NCBI GenBank assembly: GCA_023846275.1
Contig: JAIUJO010000183.1
Span: 420,745-484,744 of the forward strand
DNA length: 64,000 nt
Direction: 5' to 3'
Origin: Vanilla planifolia
Taxonomy: Eukaryota > Streptophyta > Magnoliopsida > Asparagales > Orchidaceae
Positions 53,801 through 64,000 of the stretch are shown in pieces. Position 1 is the stretch's first letter. Each line of letters begins with the position of its first letter. A model generated the notes under the pieces. It made no database searches, was not told the origin of the DNA, and worked only from the letters and a program-made list of their open reading frames with translations. The position numbers and the translations under genes were made by a program.

Positions 53801-56800
53801 TGTCAAACAATATTAAATTTAAAGTTACATGGTGAAGAAACTTAGCAAAGTAAAATATTTAATAAAATGAGATAAACTATATCAGAATGTTGTATTTCAA
53901 AGTTACAACAGTGCTAGAGTGTAACATCCCTAATTGACAAATTAGTTGCATGTCAAAATGTCTCATACTCTTTAGCAAGTCATAAAATGTAAAATATTTT
54001 GAAAAATTACAATGAATATTTTATTATGTTGTGACCATAAGGATGAGCACAATGATGTTTATTTCTTCTTAATTAGAACATGTTTAGAATTTTTTCAAAT
54101 TTTCAAATCAAATAAGCATCAATAATAATAATTGTTTTTAAAATATTAAGAGAATATGTATATTAAAATTGAAATAAGATTAAAAAAATCAATGTAATAT
54201 AACCCAATAAAGAACAATGCAAAAGTCACAATATGGAAGAATCAGCGTTTCATAATCACAGAGCCAAATAAAAAAAGAAACATTTGAAGAGGTGGGATAA
54301 GTTATATAGCAATCATGTATTTAAGATAATAAAGAGATAGGGTGTGATGTTCTTAATCATCAAATAATGTACAAATTAAAAAAACTAATAATTTTTAAAT
54401 AAATAATACAATATTAAATAATTAAAAAACATTAAAAATCATACTTTAATTGGATAGAGCTCATGGAGGCTAGTTGAATGATGTATGTTTTTTCCCACTC
54501 AAAATCTTTTGGAATTACTCTAAATCAAAAAAATAAACATGAATAATAACAAATTATGATTTAATTTTAAATAACTATAACCAAAGTCTAAAATTTGATA
54601 AATTAAAGAAATATAATACAACAAAATCATAGTAATCTAAATGTCAAATAAGAGTAAACTTAGTGTTACATAGTAATATAATGAAATCAAAGAAAAGAGT
54701 TTTTAAAATGAGGTAAATTATAGTGGAAATTTGTACTAAAAGATATAAATGAGATTGAGCATAATATCCTTGATCATTAAACCTGTTACAAATTAAAAAT
54801 ATCTTATACAACATGCAAAAACACTATAAAATAATGTATTTTAATAATATAGAAGTGAATAATTTATCAAATAAGGTTCATCAAGATGACTCTAATGATG
54901 TCTATTTGTATCAATTTGACTTAGTTTGGAAATACTACGAATTTTCATTATTAATTAGCATAAATAATAAAAAAAATATTGTAATAATAACTAAATATAT
55001 AATAAAACTAAAATGACATAAATGGAAGTACTGAATTACAACTAAATCAAAGTAATATACATGTCACATGAGAGGGAAATTAAAGATGCACTATAATATA
55101 GCCAAACTAAAGTAAAAAAATTAGAGAAATTAGATAAAATTTACAAGAAAGGTTCATTCCAAGATATTAAAGATATTGTGTGTGAAATCTTTGGCCATCA
55201 TATTAGGTACCAATCTAATATTTCTAAATCATGCTAAAGCAAAAAAAATAAACTATTTTAAAATATATAAATAATTATTTAATTTAATAGAGGTACTTAA
55301 AACAAGTTCGTTGAAATTTGTTTCGTGTACAAAAGCCCTTATATAGAATTACTATGAGTTATCAAAATTAATAAGCAAAAATGATAACGAATTATTATTT
55401 TAACATTAAATAAATATACAACAAAAAAGATGAGATAAATTGAATCATTGAAAAATAAAGAAATTAAATTACTGTAAGTGTAATGTGAGAGGAAACTTAA
55501 AGTTACACTATATTATAACCAAATCAAATTTAAAAAATTTGAAGAATTGAAAAATCTTTTATGTCAAAGTTGCAATCCAAGTTACAAAGTAGATGAAGCA
55601 TAATATTCATGATCATAAAATTAGGCTTTAAAGGAAATGCCAGGCAAAGCATGTAAAACACTTAGAAATTTTTTTTTAAGGATATACATGTGAGTATGTA
55701 CTTACATGGATTTCATAAGGATAACTCCATTGAGGATAGTCTCATCTTAATAATAAAAAATAAGTATTAAAGTTTAAATAGGATAAAATAAAGTAATATA
55801 ATATTAAGAAATTAAAAAAATAAAATAATCACATCAAAAAAAAAATTAGTTAAGTGATAATAAAAAAATGAAAGCAAAACATTTGAAGAAATAAGATAAA
55901 TATTATAGAAAAGTTAAATTTCAAGATATTAAGATTGGTTGAAATATCCATGATCTCCAATTCATGTATGAATAAAAATGTATTAAAAAAGTATTCAAAA
56001 CCCTATAAAATATTTTTTTTAATTACAAAGACAAATATTTAATTGGATAGAGTTTATTGAGAGTAGTTGAATTACATTTGTTGTCTCCATCATACCAAAT
56101 TATGAATGACTATGAATTGCTACAAATTTTAATAGAGATAAAATAAAGCAATGTTGTACAACCAAATAAAAAGATGTAAAGGTTATATGACAGGAAATTT
56201 AAGTTAGTAATCATATTAAATCGAACAAAAACGTTTGCTTAAATGAGTAATAAAAGCTTGATAATGCAACACTCCACAATATTAAGCAAATCTCCTTATA
56301 AATTATTGATTAACAAATGAAGTGTGGATCGAATTATCTTGTAATGTTTGCTAAAACCCAAGAAAGTAAAAAATGTTAAAAATAATATCTATAAATATTT
56401 ATTGAATCTAATAGAAGTTGTCAAGACAAGTCAAATTTTGTTTCGTTTTATTTTGAACAAACATCAATTGGAATTACCAAAAATTACAAAATTAAACAAG
56501 CATAAACAAAAAACAATATTCTTTTAATATCAAGTAAATATGAATTAAAGATAAAATAATATAAATTGAGATAATGTAACATAACCAAGTCAATGTTTGT
56601 TTGGTCACAAGAGATGGGTGTTACACTTTCTTAGTAATTTAAAAAATTAGCTGAAAAAATTTGAAAAAATGAGATATTTTACAAGAATGTTTCGTTCCAC
56701 GATACCATGGTGATGTAGTGTAAGATTTTTGATCAATTATTTGGCACAATTTGAAATTCCTCCTAGAAAATACAAACAAGAAAATAAAATACTTCAAATA

Positions 56801-59800
56801 CATAAATTAATATTTCATTAGATATAGTCATTGAGATGAGTCCAATGATATTTGTTTTTTCTAAACCAGAGAACACTTTCAATAACCATGAATTACCAAA
56901 GTAAAGTTTTAAATATAAAAATAACTTATTATTTTGATAACAAGACATTATATACTAAAGTTTAGAATAAGATTACTTGAAGCAATGTAATGTTGACAAA
57001 TAAAAGCAATGTAGTGGTAACATCATCGAAGATTTAGAATTATATGCCAAAATGACTGAATCAAGATGAATAATTTTAAGAAATATGATAATTTGAATAG
57101 TAAAGTTGAATTCCGAAGATATTATGATGATCATTTGTAATATACTCCATAACAAAATATAAAATAAATCAAATTGTCTCACAATCCATATAAAATAATT
57201 TTTGAAAAAAAATATTTAAAAATATAAAATGAATACTTAATTATAAAGAGCTCCTTGAGGTTCCTCCAAAATAATTTGTTTCATCTCGTTTGTGCCTTTT
57301 TTTTTATACTACTAATCACTGAAGTGAACATTAATAATAATAAGATATTTTTTTTCCATATTTAGCAAATATATAATAAATTTGAAATGACATAAAAAGA
57401 AGTAATGTAATGCTAATAAATCAAAGCAACATAATAGTCATATGAGAGGAGGTTTAAACTTATATAGTAATATAATCAATTAAAAGTGAAACATCTGTTG
57501 AAATAAAAAAAATATACAAAATGTTGCATTTTGAGATTGTAAGGAGATTGAGTGTAATATTATTGATCATAAAGTCAACTATGATAAAAAACATGCTAAT
57601 AAAAAGTGCCAATACCAAAGAAAATTAAATATTTTCAAACATAAATAGCAATAGTTAATTTAATAGATCCAATAAAATGAGTTGAAGAAAGATAATTTCA
57701 TCTCAATTTTTAATATTACAAACTACTAATCTATATAGGCATAAATAATAATAATTATTATTTTAAGATTATCTAAGCAAATATTAAAGCTAAAACATTA
57801 TAAATTGAATTAATTTATGATAACTAAATCAAGTGATCAATTATTAGGAGAGTAAATGTTTAATGGTATAATAAGATAAATTAAGTGTAACATCTTTAAT
57901 TATCAAATGAAGCATGAATCAAAATATGTAATAAAATTTATCTAAACCATCACGAATAAAAAATTTTAAAAAATAAAAAAATTTATGTTTGAAATATTAG
58001 AGCATGTTTAGATAAATTTAGTATAGTTTCTTTCATCTTGTTTAAACATTATTTAGAATTACTATACTTATTAATGTAAATAATTAGGGATAACAAAAAA
58101 TTATTTTCTTAATAAAAGTAAAAAATTTTTAAAGTTGAAATGAAATAAATGATGTAACTTAGTATGACAAAATAAGGATTATTTAATTATCAAAGCAGAA
58201 GAGAGTTGAAGTTATATTGTCATATAAGCAAATTAACGTGAACATTTTATTGAAATTAGTTAAAATGTATAAGAAAGCTACATTCTAAGTTATAAATTAT
58301 ATTGAGTGTCACATCATTAATTCTTTAATCTAGTATGAATCAAATAATCTCATAAAGTATGAAAAAAACTAGGAAGTAAAATATGCTAAAAAATATAAAA
58401 ATGAATATTTAATTAGATAAAATATATCAAGATGAGACCAATGATATTTTTTTAATATTTATTTTACAATATTTAGAACTATTTTGAATTTTCAAAGTAA
58501 TAAACATAAATAATAATAAATTAACATTTTAATATTAAATAAATATATATCAAAACTAAAATGAGACAAATTGTAGAAGTGTAAAATAACAAAGTTATGA
58601 GGGTATAAATGCCAAAAAAGAGGAGAGTTAAGAGTATTGTAGTAATGTATCTAAATAAAAAAAAATAAAAAAAATGAGATTAACTATGTGAGAAAGCTAC
58701 ATTTGAAGGTACAAAGTAGATTGATTGTATCTCATTTGATGATACAAATGATATAAGAATGAAAATGCTATGTAAAATATTCAAGACCTTAGAAACAATT
58801 GATTCAAAATATAAAAGAGAATATTTTATTAGTTAAACCTTGTCATGAAGAGTCTAACAACATCTTTGCTATCTTAATTATACATTGTTTGAAATTATTA
58901 TAATTTATTAAATTCAATACTAATAAATTATAATTAATTATTATTATTTTATTATTATGAGAGAAGAGAAATTAAATAAATTTAATATATCATAATAAAA
59001 ATGATGTAAATGTCACATGAAAGAAGAATTAAAATTACAAAGTAATATATCGAAATAAAAAAACAATTTAAGAAAGAGATAACTTGCAATGGAAATTTGC
59101 ATTCCTAGATATTGATGATATTAAGTGTAAAATCATCAATCGTCAATATAAGCAAAAATTCAAATTATTGTTAAGCATGTTGAATCCATAGAAAATAAAA
59201 TATTACAAAATATAAAAGTAAATATTTCATTGGATGGTGCTGAAAAGATAAAATATGATGAGATTTATGTACATGAATATAAATATTGAAATCAAAGTGA
59301 AAAATTTGAAAAAAATTAGGAAAAGGTTATGTGAAATGTTAATTCCAAACTACTAAAAAGATCAAATATAGCAGGCTTAATTGACAAAGGAAAGATGAAT
59401 CAAAATATCTCATAAAATGTGTGAAATCAAAAGAATATTTAATACGTAATTAGATAGGACTTATGGAGTTTAGACCAACCAAGTTTGCTTCATCTTGATC
59501 AGAGCTCTTTTAGAATTATTGTTAATTTGCTAAGTATATATGTTAAAAAATAATAATAATTTTTTATATATATTAATGTTGAAAAGATATAAATTTATGC
59601 AATTTATTATTTGAAAATTTAAGTGATTCTAAGGACACATGAATATATATTTTGAGTTACATAGTGATATAACCCATTTAAAATAAACACTTTGGAAAAA
59701 TTAAATAAATTATAAACAATACTTGCATTCAGAGATATTAACAAGAACAAGTGTGACATCCTTGAAAGTCTAATATGTATGAATAAAAATGTTTTTTAAA

Positions 59801-60608
59801 GCATGTAAGAACCCCATAAAGCAACATATCATTAAATATAAAAAAAATTTAATTGGATTGAGCTAGTTCATTTGAGTCCAATTAAGTATGTTAACAGTAA
59901 ATCATAACTCTTTTGAGGTGACTGAAACAACCAAAGTAAATACACTTAAATAGTAGCTAACTTTTTTTTAACATTTTGTACGTATATATTGAAGCTAAAA
60001 TGAGATAAACTGAAGTATTACACCATAAAAAAACCAAAGTGATATGTTTATTGATTACATGAGAGGAAATTTGGAGTTGCATAACAATATGAAAGTAAAA
60101 AAATGATGAAATTGTATAAATTATTAGGTAATAATATATTGGAAGGTATTAAGGAATTTGATTGTAACATTCTAGGTCATGAAATAAAGTGTGATTCAAA
60201 ATATCACATATAGGGTACCAAAATCCTAGAAAATAAAATATTTAAAAATATAAAAATAAATGTTTAGCCGGATAGTAGCCATAAAAACTTTTCTAATGAT
60301 ATTAGCTTCATCCCAACTAGACATTTGTTGGAATTACCACAAATTACAAGAGTGAACATGCATAAAAAATAATAAATTATTATATGAATATTACATAAAT
60401 AAATATTAAATTAGAAATTAGAGAAATAAATCTAATATAATATATAAAAATAAATGTAATGTAAAGGTTGCAAGAGAGGATATTCATAGTTTATATTAAT
60501 ATAACTAAATGAAATATAACGATTTTAAGGAATAAGATAAATTATATTGAAAAGCTTAATTTTAATATAACAAAAGTTATTGAACATAACTTTCCTGATT
60601 GCATTGTT
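53794..60608 (+). repeat. Degenerate ~416-bp satellite, forward block 4
   Basis: Anchors: 53933, 54356, 54773, 55194, 55612, 55953, 56309, 56732, 57148, 57566, 57899, 58320, 58739, 59139, 59379, 59765, 60176 and 60598. This is the most regular block: 11 of 17 spacings are 400-423 bp. The short spacings (for example 59,139-59,379) reflect internal deletion. No gene, RNA or transposon is visible. Confidence 0.9.
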
Positions 60609-60615
60609 AGGGAGA
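60600..60615. other. Satellite orientation switch, forward to reverse
   Basis: The forward anchor (acataactttcctgattgca) breaks at about 60,608 and is followed at once by gttagggagataaaa, the reverse-register left arm of the inverted-repeat segment, then cttatctcaaatagctcta. As at the 53.79 kb switch, one side of the breakpoint coincides with the inverted repeat. Confidence 0.82.
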
Positions 60616-60642
60616 TAAAAAAAACATCACTAGACTTATCTC
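60612..60642. repeat. Satellite inverted repeat, intact example 2
   Basis: Arms GAGATAA (60,612-60,618) and TTATCTC (60,636-60,642) pair perfectly over 7 bp with a 17-nt loop. Relative to the common GAGATGA/TCATCTC form, both arms carry the matching change, so pairing is kept. Confidence 0.88.
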
Positions 60643-62914
60643 AAATAGCTCTATCAATTTCAATAATCATTTTTATGTTTTAAGTATTTCATTTTGTTGG
60701 GATTTTATGCACTATATTAGCCATTTCCATTTGTTTATAATTTGATAATGAATGTTACACTTGATGTCCATATCATCCTAAAATAAAACTTTCATGTATA
60801 ATTTATCTTATTTTTTAAAATATTTCACTTTAACTTTGTTATATTGCCTCTTTTTACTTTAAATCTTCCCAATAAGAACTTTACATGACTTTGATGTGGT
60901 TATAATGCATTATTTCAATTTATCCGATTTCCAATTTAATAAATATTTACTCAATATTAAATAAAAATTTGTTATTAATTATGTTTTTTGACATTAGTAA
61001 TTCACGGTAATTCAAACAAGTTCCAATCAAATGAAAACATTATTGGACTTATATAAATGAGCACTATCCAATTAAGTATTATTTTTTATAATTTAAAATA
61101 GGTTATTTTTTGATATTTTCCCCAACTTCTCTAAGTATTTTTTCATAGATGATTTGTTTATCAAGGATATCACACTTGAACTACATCATATCTTAGAATG
61201 CAACTTTTTCCTTTAATTCAACTACATTCTTCAAATTGTTTTCTTTGATTTGTTTATACTATTTTGAAACTCAAATTTTCTCCTTATTTAACCACTATAT
61301 TATTCTTTTTAGGATATGAAACTATGCTTCAATTTATTATTTTTTATCTTTAATAAAAATTTTCATAATGTTAAATCAATAGTTATTTTACTTATGCTTA
61401 TTTCCTTTGGTACTATGATACTTCAAAGGTGGCTTAGTCGAGAAGAAGAGAATGTCGATCAACTCATCTTGGGTTAGCTCTATGTAATTAAAAATTTACT
61501 TTTATATTTTGAAATATTTTCTTTACTATGGGTTGGTTGTATTTTATAAGTCATTTTGATTTGCATGACTATTGATTATGTTATGATTGATCCTCTTAGT
61601 TTATTAGAATGCAAATTTTCCATATAATTTATTATATTTTCCTAATTTTTTTTTTAATTAATTTCTATAACTATATAACTCCAAATGTCTTCTAACATCA
61701 CCATCATATAAATTTGATGTGATGTATTTTTTATTTCAACCAATATTATTTTACGTTTAATTTGTATATTTATTTGATTTTTTAATATTTCTTTTTTTAT
61801 TATTTTTGGTTGTTTACATTGTTAATCTCTCTATAATTTCAAATGACATTGAATTATGGCGCAGAACGTTGCTGGTATCATATCTTTGAATTATATCAAT
61901 TTCAACAATTATTTTAACATTTGAAAATATTACATTTTAGGATTTTCACATAGTTAACAATATGTTTAATTCATAACTTATTTGACTGTTATGGATGCCA
62001 CACTCAATCACACAATTGTCTCTGAAATTTTTTTTTTAATAATTTATCTTCTAAATTTCTCCTCTTGAATTGATTACAGTACTTTTTAACTCTAAATCTT
62101 CTATTATGGGATGTTTTCATTCAATTGATTTGATTGTATTATATTTCTTCAATTAATTTTATTTCCTCTTTAAAATATATAACTTAGAATTAAAGTAATA
62201 ATTTCTAATTATGTATCCTATTTTACTTTTGTAATTTACCATAATTTAAAGCATTACTTTATTAAGAAAAAAACATTGTTGGAGCCATCTTGACAATCTT
62301 TGTTCAATTATGTTATTTTTTATGATTTTGAGTACTTAATTTTCTAGATTTTTATTTTTTTAAAGAAAATTCGTTTGCATATCTATGTTGACAATCAATG
62401 ACGTTATACTAATTCTCCTCAATATCATGGAATGTAGCTTTGCTTTGAATTTAATTACATTTCTTAAAATGATTTGCTTTATTTCTAAACGTGGCCAAAT
62501 CGAGACGTAACAAATGTCAACGGTCCCATTTTGATGAGCTTTATCCAATTTGATATTTATATTTCATATTTTTAAAATATCTTATTTTTTAGGGTGTTAG
62601 GATGCTTTATGAGATATTTCAATTGATTCTTAATTATTTTATTACGGATATTAAACTCAATTTCCTTCGAATTTGGAATGTAATTAGCTCATAAAATTCT
62701 TCTGATTTTCTAAAGTTTTTGTATTTATTTTTTCATGTTGGTATCTAACTCGAAATTTCCTCTCACATGATCTTTTTTAATTTGGGTATATTACATTGCT
62801 TCAATTTATGTTATTTCATCTTTTGTTTATAACAACTTAAATAAACAAATAGTTTACTATTATTTAATCTAACTTAATTCTTTAATTTGAAGTAATTCAA
62901 TAATAACTTTGTAG

Positions 62915-62947
62915 TGAGATGAATTAAACATCATTGGAGTCATCTCA
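62915..62947. repeat. Satellite inverted repeat, intact example 3
   Basis: Arms TGAGATGA (62,915-62,922) and TCATCTCA (62,940-62,947) pair perfectly over 8 bp, again with a 17-nt loop. The same segment lies once per monomer next to the GAGCTC box, mostly with one or more mismatches. Confidence 0.9.
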
Positions 62948-64000
62948 ACATTTTTACGCTAATAAATATGAACTTTTTATCTTTCTAATTTTTTAAATAT
63001 TTTTGGCATACATTATAAGACTTAATGTTTTATTATTTTTGCATAATTTTTTAGAGATTTTCATTTGTACCTAAATTAATAATCAAGCATGTTACATTCG
63101 ATCTCCTTAGTTTCTCTGAATGGCACTTTCCCACATAATTTATATCATTTTATTAAATATTTTAGTTTGATCTTGTTTTATTACTACGTAACTCCAAGTA
63201 TCCTATTAATTTTTGCTTTTTACATTTCATAAATTTATCTTCCTTTATATTTGATATTAATTTTCTCAATAAAAAATAATAAATTATTATTGTATGGATG
63301 TCATTAATTTGATAATTGAGGATGTTGTATTTGATCACCTTTGTTGCTTTGAGTTACACTTTCTCACATAACTTTTCTCATTTTATGAAATATTTTACAT
63401 TGATTTAGTTGTGTTATAATGTAACTTTATGTCTCCATTTTGTGATTTTTGCATTGCTTTTATGTTGTTGTGTTATATTCTTAACTTTTAAGTTTTTTTA
63501 TATTTGATATTTATTTTCTTAACGATAAAATAACAAAAATATTATTATTTGTGTTTATTTTGATTTAATAGTTTGTACTAATTCCAAATAAATTTTTATT
63601 GAGATGGAATAATCACCATTAGACTCACCTCAATAACTTACATGCATTTAAATATCTTATTTTTTTTTTAATTTTTTCACAATTCCTTTTCAAGAATTAC
63701 AAGACATTTTTATTTGTTCTTTATTAAATGATCCACAATGTGATAGTTGATCTTCATAGCATCTTTGAAAATAACTTTCGTGCAAAATTTGTGTCATTTC
63801 TTAAAACTTTTTACTTTTATTATATTTTTTTTACTTTGTAAGACTAAATCTCTTTTCACGTGATCTTGATATCTCGTTCATTTGTTTATATTACAATGTT
63901 TTAATTTATCTTATTTTAGCTTTAATATATATTTTCCTAATATAAAAATAATATTTTGTCGTTAATTATGGATATTTTCTTTAGCAATTATATTCATTCA

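Larger units (their letters stand above)
60609..64000 (-). repeat. Satellite, reverse block 4 (runs off the window)
   Basis: Reverse-oriented monomers with anchors at about 60740, 61152, 61568, 61980, 62384, 62632, 63075, 63307 and 63725. Spacings of 404-443 bp dominate; the 248-bp and 232-bp spacings are internally deleted copies. The array continues past the window edge. No gene is visible. Confidence 0.9.

Overview
This is a nuclear window from a seed plant, almost certainly an angiosperm. The clue is the transposon content: the recognisable proteins are plant-type Ty3/gypsy (chromovirus) integrase and RNase H remnants, and the LTRs have plant-type architecture. The DNA is very AT-rich apart from the LTRs. 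I find no intact host gene, tRNA, rRNA or CRISPR array. Nearly all short open reading frames are chance ORFs in AT-rich repeat; two of them (about 3,358-3,753) simply read an (AT)n tract as Tyr-Ile repeats.

The main content is one very degenerate tandem repeat (satellite) with a full-length period of about 416 bp. It fills roughly 54 kb of the 64 kb. I placed about 135 monomers by eye on one anchor (gtgtaacatcc followed by gatcatcaaatc, or its complement). Neighbouring anchors are usually 405-425 bp apart. Shorter spacings (about 180-360 bp) are internally deleted monomers, and longer ones contain expansions or anchor-less copies. Neighbours are so diverged that the array is only obvious when read by register, so ordinary tandem-repeat or ORF tools may miss it.

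Layout: forward satellite 1-7,510 (with a 0.33 kb inverted island at 3,978-4,312); an insertion with a dead minus-strand chromovirus integrase/chromodomain, 7,511-8,812; forward satellite 8,813-25,895; an unidentified 2 kb island, 25,896-27,944; forward satellite 27,945-36,700; an orientation switch; reverse satellite 36,776-53,793, interrupted by a 3.26 kb solo LTR with a perfect 5-bp target duplication (37,107-40,369) and by a 5'-truncated Tekay/Del-like element with its 3' LTR (41,812-45,769); a switch back to forward satellite 53,794-60,608; and a last switch to reverse satellite 60,609-64,000.

The monomer has internal architecture: an inverted repeat with a 17-nt loop, a palindromic AT box, an internal duplication (taatataaccaaatcaaag appears twice), and two registers at which (AT)n microsatellites have grown repeatedly. 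Orientation switches, and the solo-LTR insertion, fall at or near the inverted-repeat segment. The overall picture is an old, probably methylated heterochromatic array: CpG sites are decayed to TpG/CpA and all transposons are dead. Coordinates of repeat edges are by-eye estimates, typically good to 10-40 bp.
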